Assembly (NCBI GenBank): GCA_014526335.1
Contig: JACTAT010000037.1
Span: forward strand, 7,331,818-7,395,817
Reading direction: 5' to 3'
DNA length: 64,000 nt
Origin: Chrysaora quinquecirrha
Lineage: Eukaryota > Cnidaria > Scyphozoa > Semaeostomeae > Pelagiidae
Shown here: positions 35,246 to 46,950 of the stretch, piece after piece
Layout: the number at the start of each line of letters is the position of its first letter
How positions within the stretch are numbered: position 1 is the first letter of the stretch
The notes under the pieces: model-generated
Database searches by the model: none
What the model was told of the DNA's origin: nothing
Seen by the model: only the letters and a program-made list of their open reading frames with translations
Position numbers and translations under genes: made by a program

Positions 35246-36026
35246 CACCCCGTGTAACGTGTGTGCAGTACCGTGGGGAATGCGCAGTACCATGGAGGAT
35301 GTTCAGTACATGTGGGGAGGCATCCCTGAGTACCGTGGCGGATGTGCAGTACCGTGGGGGGCATCCTGAGTACCGTGGGGCGACATCTTGAGTACCGTGG
35401 GGGATGTTCAGTACCGTGGGGGGATACCATGATTTTTGAGGGGAGGCATCCTGAGTACCGTGGGGGATGTTCAGTACCGTCGGAAGGCATCTTGAGTACC
35501 GTGGAGGGATATCATGATGTCTGTGGGGAGGCATCATCAGTACCGTGGGGGATGTTCAGTACCGTGGGGGGATATCATGAGTACAGTGGGGGAGGCATCT
35601 TTGAGTACCGTGGGGGTTGCTCAGTACCGTGGGGAGGCATGATGAGTACCGTGGGGGATGTTCCGTACCGTGGGGAGGCATCTCTGAGTACCGTGGTGGA
35701 TGTTCAGTACGGTGGGGTTGATCAACTGTAATCAATCTTCGAATCACTTTTTCCGTTGTTATTTTTATAACGTATGGCCCGGGATTAGTACATCGTTTAT
35801 TAGTCAACACAACGGAAACCAGACTACTATGAATGTCAAGTTCGCAAGAGTCGTTTGCGTGAGATAATCTGATGTATTTAGAAACACATTGAAGTTGAGG
35901 GAAAACTTTTGCCCTTTTCATGCAAGATCATTTCACAAGTTCATCCTGTCATTTGAAAGGCCCCAATTGGGTATTCGTGGATGGTACTGCGCATCCCCCA
36001 CGATACTGCACACACGTTACACGGGG
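35246..36026. mobile_element. fold-back element, left unit
   Basis: It begins CACCCCGTGTAACGTGTGTG and ends with the inverse ...CACACACGTTACACGGGG. The left arm (about 35270-35720) is a tandem array of gtaccgtgggggatgttcag- and ggaggcatcctgagtaccg-type words. The inner part (35735-35985) is unique. No coding was seen. Confidence 0.7.
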
Positions 36027-36622
36027 CACCCCGTGTAGATGCTACAGCTGACTGTAAATGCACCAAAGGCTTACAGAGCCCCAGAGGTGTTCCTAATTAG
36101 GGGGTCTGATAATTTTCAAAATACAACCTCAAGATTGGCTTAGATTGGCTTTTCTTGGCAGTTTTCTTAGGAGAGGACATTCTACTAGGAGGGCAACTTT
36201 ATGAAACTAGCTGGGCAATGATAGGGACTAGGGAAGGCACTTACCCCCTAGTTACTATGTTAAAAGAAAATCTGGAAAGTTCAGCATATTTCGTTACTAG
36301 TAACCGTTGTCAGTTGATCAACCCCACCGTACTGAACATCCGCCACGGTACTCAGATGCCTCCCCACGGTACTGAGCAACCTCCACGGTACTCAGAGATG
36401 CCTCCCCACTGTACTCATGATATCCCTCCACGGTACTGAACATCCCCCCACGGTACTCAGGATGCCTCCCCACAAAAATCATGGTATCCCCCCACGGTAA
36501 TGAACATCCCCCATGGTACTCAAGATGTCGCCCCACGGTACTCAGGATGCCTCCCCACGGTACTGAACATCCGCCGCGGTACTGCGCGTCCCCCACGGTA
36601 CTGCACACACGTTACATGGGGT
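36027..36622. mobile_element. fold-back element, right unit, inverted partner
   Basis: It starts CACCCCGTGTAG directly after the left unit and ends ...CACACACGTTACATGGGG. Its right arm (36310-36610) is the reverse complement of the left unit's array, down to the shared gttgatcaac/ccacc junction. Together the two units form a large potential hairpin with a 590-bp loop. Confidence 0.7.
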
Positions 36623-37378
36623 GGTTGTATATCATCTTGGGAAGAATGAAGCATTTTTTGTAAAAAACGGGAAAACATTAAAGAAACCTCCAGTTTAATA
36701 AATAATCGGGCCTTTGTCAAGCCCTCAAAGTTTCTTAAAATTTTGGACACTGCAGCCCTCAAAGTTGCTTAAAAGGTGCTTAACAATTTTTTTTTGTCTT
36801 CAATTCATTTAATGTTCAGATCAGTCAAGCCCTAGTTGCGTATAGAGCAGAGGCTTATTTAAAAAGTGTAGGGTAAAAAATCTTTACAAGTAACTTTAAG
36901 AACCTGCCCCGCATGCGATGAATGCAACCAACATTATTCACTTTGAAAAAATAGTACTGGCGGAAAGACGATATTAAAAACTGTCTTATCCCCCGTCCCG
37001 GTTCCTAGTACAGATAGCAACAACGTAAAGAGTAATAAGCATATCCTGTGTTCTTATGCAACGAACACCCATAGCCGTGAGAATACATTTAAGATATTAG
37101 GCTACAGGTGAATTTCGCTCATTGGTAACGAGAATTTAGCAGATTGAACAAAGAAATTCAATCAAGTCGCTTTCTACTTAAAACATCTTTTGTGTACCCA
37201 CAGGTTGCAACTAGAAAGATAATGAGGAGTTGTATGGTTATTATTATGTATAAAGAAAGATTAGCTAAGTAAGCACTGGTAGTGTTATTGTACGAATTTG
37301 TACATGTTTTAGCGTAGTATATGTGGATGTGATTAGACTAGGGATCAAAGCTGCAAAAGACTTGGAGTTTTAGTAAGT
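36623..37378. other. intergenic, with end of an AGCAACT-type element
   Basis: Around 36720-36870 the phrases 'cagccctcaaagttgctta' and 'ggcttatttaaaaagtgta' mark a partial TIR element. The 37000-37378 segment probably holds the promoter and 5' leader of the next gene, but no clear core element was identified. Confidence 0.4.
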
Positions 37379-38443
37379 ATGAACGAAGTACAAACAACAA
37401 GGTATCTACTTGCAATAGAGGCATACAGAAACTTACAAGTTTCACAAATAACAAGTGCGCAAACAAACTTGGTAAACAGCTTCAGACAGAAGTTGAAGCA
37501 GAGTGCAGCAGTAACAAGGCAACATGAACATTTCAAAAAAGAATGTAAACACAACAGAAAGGTTATCAAAGGTTTAAAAGAAACAGAGAATCATCATGAT
37601 GATGCTGAAATAGCTCCAGCGTCCAAAGAACCTCAGCAAGACATCAATTTGAAAGAAGTTGAAATCACTCGTGTAAGTCAGACTAATGGACAAATCAATG
37701 GATCTTATGGTGTTCAAAAACGTTCCTTTTCAAAGAAGCACCAGGACTTGTTGGATGAAGATACAACGAAAAACGCGTCCACCGTCGGGAAAAGAAAACC
37801 CCGGCTTGTCTGCGATCGGTTAATAAAAGATGGCATTGAGAGATCTGGCAGTGGAAAGGTCAAAAACTTCCAGAAAGACGGACTGCAGCGATCAAAGTTT
37901 AAGCGATCGATAACTTGGGCGAATAAGGCATCGGTTTCAACGAAATTTGAACGTTTCAACGGCTCTGAAAGCAGAAATTTCCGCGCGAAGACCTGCGGAC
38001 ATTTAAGAAGAGAAATAAACACCGTTGAAAAGCTAAATGAAAACGATGAACTGGAGTTAAGCGAGGGGGTTACGCAAGACGAATCGGATGAAAATAGGAA
38101 ATCCTTCCTGATGAAATCTTGGATAGAGAGCATTCATAAAGACTTGGCTCTTGTAAGACCGCCAAAAGACGAAGTACCCAGATCCACACGTCCACCAGTA
38201 GAAAGAAACGACAGAAAAACTAGAAGATCAAGCCGACGGATCCAGAGATCGATTTCTGTTGGGAGGTTGGAGAATCTGTTCAGGAATATCGCAGTTAGCG
38301 TCAAAGATAAGAACATCAGTAAAATGGATTCTGCCTCTCTTTATTCCAAGTCAGCCTCACTTGTGTGCAAAACAAATAGCTATCAACCATGGAATCTTAG
38401 AGATTCAAGAAATTCAAAACTAAAACCAACTCTGATGCTTTAA
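37379..38443 (+). CDS. unrecognised basic protein, single exon
   Basis: The frame encodes 354 residues, MNEVQTTRYL to LKPTLML, with no internal stop. The first 70 residues look helical (AIEAYRNLQ, SFRQKLKQS). The rest is Lys/Arg/Ser-rich and looks disordered, with acidic stretches near residues 222-242 (NENDELELSEG) and an Arg/Ser cluster near residue 284 (RRSSRRIQRS). No membrane segment, signal peptide or known domain was recognised. AATAAA-like words follow near 38662. It converges on PDCD2L with a 278-bp gap. The length and protein-like composition argue for a real gene, possibly lineage-specific. It could also be a 3' exon of a larger gene. Confidence 0.6.
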   Translation: MNEVQTTRYLLAIEAYRNLQVSQITSAQTNLVNSFRQKLKQSAAVTRQHEHFKKECKHNRKVIKGLKETENHHDDAEIAPASKEPQQDINLKEVEITRVSQTNGQINGSYGVQKRSFSKKHQDLLDEDTTKNASTVGKRKPRLVCDRLIKDGIERSGSGKVKNFQKDGLQRSKFKRSITWANKASVSTKFERFNGSESRNFRAKTCGHLRREINTVEKLNENDELELSEGVTQDESDENRKSFLMKSWIESIHKDLALVRPPKDEVPRSTRPPVERNDRKTRRSSRRIQRSISVGRLENLFRNIAVSVKDKNISKMDSASLYSKSASLVCKTNSYQPWNLRDSRNSKLKPTLML

Positions 38444-38721
38444 GGGGAGAAAGAACCCCTAAAATTAGCCAAAATTTTGAACGTTTTGATTATCAGCATT
38501 TTTGGATGCTTTCATCTGTCCTCTTTCAGAATATAAAGTTAAATTTGACCTATCTCTTCGTTGTGTTTCTAATCAAAATCATAAGTGTGCGATAATTTAG
38601 GCCATAACAACGTTCGGTACTTCTCAAAGACTGCTTAGCAAAGTATTAAATCAACAATTTAAATAAACAAAAACAAATTCGGATATTTCTTTTAATTTTG
38701 ATCTTTCTTTTAATTGTGATC

Positions 38722-41700
38722 TTATGAATTCATTGCTCTTTCCATTTGGTTATTATCTGGGAAGGCCTGCTGTATAATATATTCTTCAACCGGTTTAGAA
38801 ATACCATTCTCGGTCCTGTTACAAGATTTACTACACGTAAAGATATACAAAGTACCGAATTCGATTCTCTTGCAAGCTTCGAGAGGTAGGTCTCCGTTTG
38901 TAATGCTTTTTTGAGATCCGGGATGACAGGAAGAGTCTGATTTTTGGTCGGGTTGACTGTCTAAATGCCCATTCAATGATTTTTCGCAAGTAATCCGAGT
39001 TCTTAATTTCTCGGAATCGTTATCCGGTACCTGCAAGACCCATGACAAAGCCGGCATCAATTGCAGTTCAAATACTCGGGCGGAATGGCAGTTGGAGCAG
39101 ACCGGAACCTGATTAAACTCGCAACTTAGCTGGGCTTTACTGGAGAAATTCAACGGAGTACCATTCCATTCGTACCGCAAACATTGCTCCGGACAACGTT
39201 TGAGTCGCTTTTGAAACCGATGGAAGACCCTATCACCATCAGCTACTTGACGCTTTTCGTATTTCTCTTTACTTTTTTCAGATGAATCCAGGTTTGTTAA
39301 GGGGCCTTCTCTTTGTTCGTACTCTCTTAAAAGGTTCTCCTCATGCTTGTAACAACCATCATCACTTCTTGGCTCTTCTATAACATGTATATACAATGAA
39401 GTGAAATATGGGACGTTTTCAGACAACTTCTTCTGCTGTGTTGCATAATTAACAGTACTTCTATCTGTTACCTGATTGTCAGAGGAGTATTCTTCAGCAG
39501 TTGATTTTGCTATAGACAGGTCTTCCAGCATTGCACTAGCTTCTTCAACTTTGTCTTGGTCGCTGTTTCAACAAAGCATGTACTTCAATAGTTTTATACC
39601 ATGACTTCATGTATTTCATACTTTTACATCATATTTCTAGTATATAGTAGCAATTTCATCCAACTAACACCAGCCATACTTATACTTACTAAACCTAACT
39701 TTAGTATCGTGAATCAGAAGTGAAAAAGTATCGAAACTTGGGCAGCCATGTATCTCCCGTCTTTCCTTTTGTGGAATTCCCAAAGATACGATAGATTCAA
39801 TTGATTCATCGTCTCGTAGACTTTGATTATCAGTTGCTAAAGATTTTTTCCGTGCATCGTTTGGTTGTCATCTCGAGTCAATGGCATAGGATTTCAAAAG
39901 AAGATTCATGATCCTGGTCGAGTTGACTCTTATTTAGTTGACGATTATGTGTTTTATATATTTCGTTATAGACAGAAATACACATAGGCAATGTATTTCA
40001 TGATGAAAAAAATGCTTATGCCGACCTACAGAGTCGCTCAGAACGACACACCGACCTAAAAACCTGCCTAGGTCGGCAAAATTTCACTGGCCCTTGGCCG
40101 GTTTCTATTGGCACTTACCTGCCAATGTCTTCAACATCGGATTAAAAGGACTGCATAAGACAATGCGAAGGGTAAATGAAGGGTAAATTGAGTCAGCTCT
40201 ACTGGTCAGATTCCAAAAAATTTTAAAAAAATGTTATGAATTGAATAACATAAATTATGAAATATTGTAATTTAGCACTTACTCCCCCCAGTTGTCAGCG
40301 CCATCACACCATCCTGCAGTGTTCATTGAGATGTTGTCCTAGCAATGAACAGAAATCTGTAAGACAACTGCAGACAACAACAGGATAACCTATTGTATGG
40401 CAAGAAATAAGTTGTATTTAATAAAGCCAAACCCTTGCTGTGTTGCTTAATTATGCAAATAGGTTTATTTTCATGCAATAGGGTATATTTGAAAGTACAC
40501 TATAAATCCGGAGAAGTACTTAGTATAATTTGGGTTTGGGCATGTGCTGCCCATATGGGTGGGTTTTAGGCCCTGAAATTCTCTTAACATGGGTATGATT
40601 TTAACCAAAACCCAATAAAAGTGGGTGGCAAATTGAAGAAAACTCGAAAGTTTAACTTTATTTTGGTCAGAAAAGTGGTGAAATTGCATCAAAGATGTTC
40701 ATAGTACTGTACAATATTATGCAATAATAAGGCCTAGAAAGTCTTACTATTCTCATATTTTGCTTATATTTACTCACAAAATAGGGTCTAGGGTCTATTC
40801 CTGCAAAGGTCTACATTATAAGAAGGTAGGTTTCCGAAAACTGGGCGGCACATCCCTGTCTATTCATAAGTCATGTACCCACCCAGACTATAAACAAGAA
40901 GTGTGTATTCACAAGATTATAATGCTTTACAGATGTCATTGAAAATCAGAATGTATTTCATTTTGAAAAATAACATATATCATTTTATTTCAGACTCCAT
41001 TTATAACTTGAGCATGTTACAAGATGTAGCCAAGTTACCTTTTCTGTGGATATTTTAGAATTTGACTCTGCATGCTTGTCTTTGCACTGGCTGCGTACAA
41101 CTTTCCAACTAAAAGATGATGTGATGAAGAAAAATGTCAAAGAAAGAAAAACTATAGACAAATTAATAAAAAAAATAAAGTGAAAAATTTGTCTGCAGTC
41201 ATCCTTCATTCCTACAGTCTGAAATCAGTAGCTTACATTAACTCCAAAAAATTTCCAATGGTAAAATTTTCAGACCAGTTTTGCTGCTATTTAAATATTG
41301 ATGTGATTAGAAACTAGAAAATAATCTCCAAAGCCCATTCAGATCACTCTGCATGCTTTCAAGTGCCAGAGATGGTTGATATCAATTGCATAGTCATTAG
41401 AAATCATAATCATCTGAGCACTGCTGTGTTCAAGGGCCTCAGGCTCATTTATTTAAATTTCTGAAATGAAACGCAAATGATTGAAAATGTTTGACTACAT
41501 AAACCCAAAGTTAGTTTGTTGTTTTATTTGCTGTTATCCTTCAGTCTGTTCAAAACTTTTTCCTGAAATTTGGTCATTTTTTTATCCAAAATTTAATAGT
41601 CTGAAAGTAAAACATCCTAATGTAAAATGTCGGAAATTGTTCGGGATTAAAGGGAATAGCCAGATATAAAAGTGGCTTAAGCCACCTATCAATCAAAATT

Positions 41701-44700
41701 GAATAAGAGAAGAATAGTTAAATTGCCTTTTGTATAGGAATTCAAAAGAGCTGCTTTGTCTTCATGCAACTGATCTACTCTATGCATGTTTATTGCCTTT
41801 AATGCTGAATTCATAAAGTTTAATACTTTCATAATGGCTACTCTAAGAACCAAGCATCAATATCAAGGTATGACTTAGACAGTTGATGATTCTTAACAAT
41901 GTTCAAGGCAATAAAAAGAGGCAATTAAATAACCTATCAAGCTCAAAGGTTTTAAAACAAAATGTTTAGCTAACCTGGAAGCATTGTTTTTGCAACTTGC
42001 TGAAATACAGCCAAATACATTTAAAGTCCTATGATATTCTGATCCAACTAGCGGACAATAAATTTGGGCAACATGGTATAGGAGTTTTTGACAATTGTCA
42101 CAAATTGGGTTGTCATCCGGTATGCATTCTTCCATCCAGTTCTGAAAATACAAAGAAGGAGTATGAGCAAATCTCATTGGCAACCACAAAATGGTATCAA
42201 AAACCAGATAAAAGGTTATTATGCAAGCAAGTAATGAGACATAATGAGTAATGATAAACAGTAGAATAATAGAAAATAACAATGGAAATGTGCTTCTGCA
42301 TGTCATCAAGAACTGCTTTAACTTGGCAACTGCTTTAATTTGGTAACTGCTTTAATTTGGTAACTGCTATAATTTGGTAACTGCTTTAATTTGGTAACTG
42401 CTTTAACTTGGCAACTGCTTTAATTTGGTAACTGCTTTAATTTGGTAACTGCTATAATTTGGTAACTGCTTTAATTTGGTAACTGCTTTAACTTGGCAAC
42501 TGCTTTAATTTGGTAACTGCTTTAATTTGGTAACTGCTATAATTTGGTAACTGCTTTAATCTGGTAACTGCTTTAATTTGGTAACTGCTATAATTTGGTA
42601 ACTGCTTTAATTTGGTAACTGCTTTAATTTGGTAACTGCTTTAATTTGGTAACTGCTTTAATTTGGTAACTGCTTTAATTTGGTAACTGCTTTAATTTGG
42701 TAACTGCTATAATTTGGTAACTGCTTTAATTTGGTAACTGCTTTAATTTGGTAACTGCTTTAATTTGGTAACTGCTATAATTTGGTAACTGCTATAATTT
42801 GGTAACTGCTTTAATTTGGTAACTGCTTTAATTTGGTAACTGCTTTAACTTGGCAACTGCTTTAATTTGGTAACTGCTTTAATTTGGTAACTGCTATAAT
42901 TTGGTAACTGCTTTAATTTGGTAACTGCTTTAATTTGGTAACTGCTTTAATTTGGTAACTGCTTTAATTTGGTAACTGCTTTAATTTGGTAACTGCTTTA
43001 ATTTGGTAACTGCTTTAATTTGGTAACTGCTTTAATTTGGTAACTGCTATAATTTGGTAACTGCTTTAATTTGGTAACTGCTTTAATTTGGTAACTGCTT
43101 TAATTTGGTAACTGCTTTAATTTGGTAACTGCTTTAATTTGGTAACTGCTTTAATTTGGTAACTGCTTTAATTTGGTAACTGCTTTAATTTGGTAACTGC
43201 TTTAATTTGGTAACTGCTTTAATTTGGTAACTGCTTTAATTTGGTAACTGCTTTAATTTGGTAACTGCTTTAATTTGGTAACTGCTTTAATTTGGTAACT
43301 GCTTTAATTTGGTAACTGCTTTAATTTGGTAACTGCTTTAATTTGGTAACTGCTTTAATTTGGTAACTGCTATAATTTGGTAACTGCTTTAATTTGGTAA
43401 CTGCTTTAATTTGGTAACTGCTTTAATTTGGTAACTGCTTTAATTTGGTAACTGCTATAATTTGGTGACTGCTTTAATTTGGTAACTGCTTTAATTTGGT
43501 AACTGCTTTAATTTGGTAACTGCTTTAATTTGGTAACTGCTATAATTTGGTAACTGCTATAATTTGGTAACTGCTTTAATTTGGTAACTGCTTTAATTTG
43601 GCAACTGCTTTAATTTGGTAACTGCTTTAATTTGGTAACTGCTATAATTTGGTAACTGCTTTAATTTGGTAACTGCTTTAATTTGGTAACTGCTTTAATT
43701 TGGTAACTGCTTTAATTTGGTAACTGCTTTAATTTGGTAACTGCTATAATTTGGTAACTGCTTTAATTTGGTAACTGCTTTAATTTGGTAACTGCTTTAA
43801 TTTGGTAACTGCTTTAATTTGGTAACTGCTTTAATTTGGTAACTGCTTTAATTTGGTAACTGCTTTAATTTGGTAACTGCTTTAATTTGGTAACTGCTAT
43901 AATTTGGTAACTGCTTTAATTTGGTAACTGCTTTAATTTGGTAACTGCTTTAATTTGGTAACTGCTTTAATTTGGTAACTGCTTTAATTTGGTAACTGCT
44001 TTAATTTGGTAACTGCTTTAATTTGGTAACTGCTATAATTTGGTAACTGCTTTAATTTGGTAACTGCTTTAATTTGGTAACTGCTATAATTTGGTAACTG
44101 CTATAATTTGGTAACTGCTTTAATTTGGTAACTGCTTTAATTTGGTAACTGCTTTAATTTGGCAACTGCTTTAATTTGGTAACTGCTTTAATTTGGTAAC
44201 TGCTATAATTTGGTAACTGCTTTAATTTGGTAACTGCTTTAATTTGGTAACTGCTTTAATTTGGTAACTGCTTTAATTTGGTAACTGCTATAATTTGTAA
44301 CTGGCCTGTAACCTTATAGCTTGGCAATTCTCAACATTCCTGCAACTATAATGCATGCATTTATGTATAAAATTCTTTAATCTAAATCTTTTTAAAAATA
44401 CTTTTTGATTGCACTAGCAAGCTAGTAAGCAATGTTATTTATTTGCAGATTAATATAGATGTTTTTAACCAGGTGCCATTTTCTTTTTTCAATCCCATTG
44501 TTAGGCTATTGTTCTATCAAAAACGCAGGTGTTCAAATGACATACTCTGCAGTAGTGTGGTATGGGCACATGGAAGATCCATCCGATCCATGTGCACATT
44601 TTATAGACAGTATAATCCTGTTATAACGTACTCACTTACAAGATACTATTGGATGAATTATCCCTTTAGCCACAGAACAAAGAAAATACCGTTTATAACG

Positions 44701-45406
44701 CACTTTCCTTATGTACCAATAACAACGGTGCCTTGAAGTAGGTTATAACCAGTCTGCAGAGCAAAAAACCTCGACAAGATCTCGTGCACGCAACGAAAAG
44801 TTTCCCGCGTGCATGCCTGTTTTTCAGGGTGCAGGTTGCGTTTGATGATGAAGACCCAAAACAAGAATAGGCCTACGTGATTTACATGGATATTTACGTT
44901 GATATAGGCGTGCAAGGCCAAAATTTTGGGGTGCACCTTCTGCCTTTTGCAAATTTCCTCGTGCATGCAGTTGCCATGTTCTGCAGACTGGAGTTATATT
45001 ATATTTATAACTTATAAAGTTTAATGAGATTATAAAAAATATACAGTAGGTAAGCAGTCTGGGGCAGCTTTGTATCCCTGACAATTTCTCTGGTCAACTC
45101 AACACACTACTGTCAATTCATCACATGACAAAGTTTTGCTGGTCAAGCCATCAATGATCTTAACACAACGTAAAAGATTATAAAACTTAGGCCCCCTCTC
45201 TTCGTGACAAATTTGTTTTTGTAGAGCCTTTTGTTTTCCCTTTGGACCTTCAGACTGTACAACACCAAAGCAAGATATATTTATTAATAAACTTAATGAG
45301 CACTTACTGCCTTTCCACCAAATTTGTTGGTAAACCATGACAGGCTATCGTCATTTTCTGGTTGAAGGATGCCATCTGCAACTCCAAGCAAAACTTGAGA
45401 AACCAT
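38722..45406 (-). CDS. PDCD2L: programmed cell death 2-like protein
   Basis: Exons (minus): 45406-45308 (MVSQVLLGVADG...SWFTNKFGG), 42141-41975 (PICDNC, IYCPL, CISASC), 41108-41039 (SWKVVRSQC), 40338-40283 (GWCDGADNWG), one near 39830-39695, and 39562-38722. The last holds the PDCD2 C-terminal domain: CLRYEWNGTP, PVCSNCHSARVFELQLMP and the IEFGTLYIFTC / EEYIIQQ end. TSLYIHVIEEP points to PDCD2L rather than PDCD2. Paired CxxC motifs should bind zinc. PDCD2-family proteins act as chaperones for ribosomal protein uS5 in the cytosol. Phases agree for the first four exons. The boundaries of the fifth are uncertain: the donor could be GTTTAG or GTAAGT with different acceptors, and the acceptor is unclear. 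Intron 1 contains the 17-bp minisatellite. Confidence 0.88.
40520..40745 (-). repeat. dispersed repeat, copy B
   Basis: This is the reverse complement of 7190-7410 and lies between PDCD2L exons 3 and 4. A further match follows at 40780-40880 to the 9250-9400 region, around 'accgggcggcac' against 'actgggcggcac'. Confidence 0.65.
42310..44297. repeat. 17-bp minisatellite, about 116 copies
   Basis: The unit is ctttaatttggtaactg, with variants ctataatttggtaactg and ctttaacttggcaactg. At the left edge (42310-42550) variants follow a five-unit pattern of 85 bp repeated about three times. The interior is mostly the plain unit, with ctata variants scattered. There are no spacers and no reading frame. 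It lies in PDCD2L intron 1. Confidence 0.95.
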
Positions 45407-45418
45407 TACTCTACTCAC

Positions 45419-45640
45419 GTGGCCACTGCGCTTCAGTCCTCGCTTTGCGAATATTTGAAATGAGGCTGGCTGGTCACTGGGCATGCTGGACACCCAGTTG
45501 TATGGGACGGCGATGGGGGGGCTCTCTCCGGCGCCGAATCGTACTTTTTCACGTTGAAGATGAAGGGCATGGTGGTTTGTTTGTCCCCGTCAAAATTCCA
45601 CAAGATTTTCCGCAAGGTACGCAAGGTACAAGAAAAACTA
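45419..45640 (-). CDS. candidate coding exon upstream of PDCD2L
   Basis: A GC-richer segment translates as DGDKQTTMPFIFNVKKYDSAP in one frame, then as PIAVPYNWVSSMPSDQPASF in another after a C7 run. A consensus donor (GGCCAC|GTGAGT) follows. An extra C in the run would join the two. It lies immediately upstream of the PDCD2L start on the same strand. The protein family was not recognised. It may be an exon of another gene or a 5' exon of a longer transcript. Confidence 0.3.
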
Positions 45641-46544
45641 CAGATTCGCCTTGTTTGCGAGTAATTTTTGTTAAAACTTTTGTTAAACATATTATAGTCA
45701 TAACATGCTATTTTCTTTAAAAGAGTTAAGTCCATACTGTTGATTTTATATAATTTACACTTTATCAACTTCAAAGTTGGTTAAAACCAAAACGAAACAC
45801 GAATAATTTAGAACAAAAAAGCTTTTCTTAAATACCAATAAACTCTATCTAAGTAGTCATGAAACAAATTTTAAGGAACAAAACAGTTTTTCGATCAAGG
45901 AGAAAATTATGCGGGAAAAAAGGCTGAGCAAAGTAAGAAGAGAAGACTTTCTAGCCCTGCATTCTCAAGACCGTCAAAAGAAATTTCTTTTACCAATTTT
46001 CTTTTTAATATCGAACATTTTTCCACGAGTGGCGTACGACAATTGACGGGCCTCTAACATGGACTGCATGGCGCTAAAGAGAAAATGAAATAACCTCTGC
46101 AAGTCATACAGCCCAAGGCTCTCCTACCATCTTGCTTTTTGTTTCAGCTATGTAACGCGTTCTTCAGTGTGGTAGCATACATATTTTCATCTATATTTGA
46201 TTTATGCTTGTACACGAGTGGCGTCCTACAACTGAAGGGACTTAAACCTGGACAGCATGATAAGAGAGCCAACGACAACTCCACTTAGATAAATGCCCCA
46301 AGAAATTGCTTAGCAACTCTCGAAGTCATGCAAACAGCCAAGGGCTGTTGGTCGATAGCCTATCAAATCTATAGCCGAAATCTCTTGCCAATCAAAATGA
46401 TCACTGCAAAGGATTGGTCCAGTGGAAATAGCCCTTTGACTCAATTCTCGTTTGGCCAATAATTACGATCTATAGGAGATTGGGATTCCAGGATATACGA
46501 GTGGGGTTTGAACTTCTGACTGAAGAGGGGCATCCCCAGTTAGT
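45641..46544. other. intergenic with SINE-like remnants
   Basis: Segments near 46030-46080, 46205-46260 and 46485-46530 share 'cgagtggcgt', 'cctggac' and a GGTTTGAAC-like B-box with the SINE at 53436 and the end of the window. No gene was found. Confidence 0.45.
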
Positions 46545-46950
46545 ATACACTCATTTTTTTGTAAGAAACCGATTAAAAGAAACTATGCCTTTTTATTACC
46601 TTCTTATATATGCCTTATTTCTAAAAATCAAGAAACTATTCTATATGGGCTAAGAATTAAAAAAAGTTAAGAAACTATATTTGCTTTCAAATTTAGCATT
46701 CTATTTTACTGATGTCCTTACGTAAAAATAATCGCCAAAAACTGTTATACTTCGAGTCAATTCCTGAAAAGTCCATATTTTGACTGCTAAGAACATGATA
46801 CTTCACAAGACGTATTTCACAATATTTTTGAAATTTCGATTTCTAGCCTAAGAAACTCTGCAAGAAACTTTCACTATACCAATTGTGCTCAAAGTTAAGA
46901 AACTCTACTATATGGCTCATAGCATAGTTTCTTATAAAAAAATGAATGTA
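46545..46950. mobile_element. short TIR element, AGAAACT subfamily
   Basis: It starts TACACTCATTTTTTTGTAAG followed by AAACC, and ends GTTTCTTATAAAAAAATGAATGTA. AAGAAACT recurs inside. The right half is repeated at 61628-61786. Confidence 0.75.

Noticed and set aside
35157..35731. Frames in the fold-back arms
   Set aside because: Frames of repeated YRGG/HGTEHPPRYS type arise from the tandem words and occur on both strands.
42310..44297. CRISPR-like regular repeats
   Set aside because: Units are adjacent 17-mers with no spacers, in an animal intron; it is a minisatellite.
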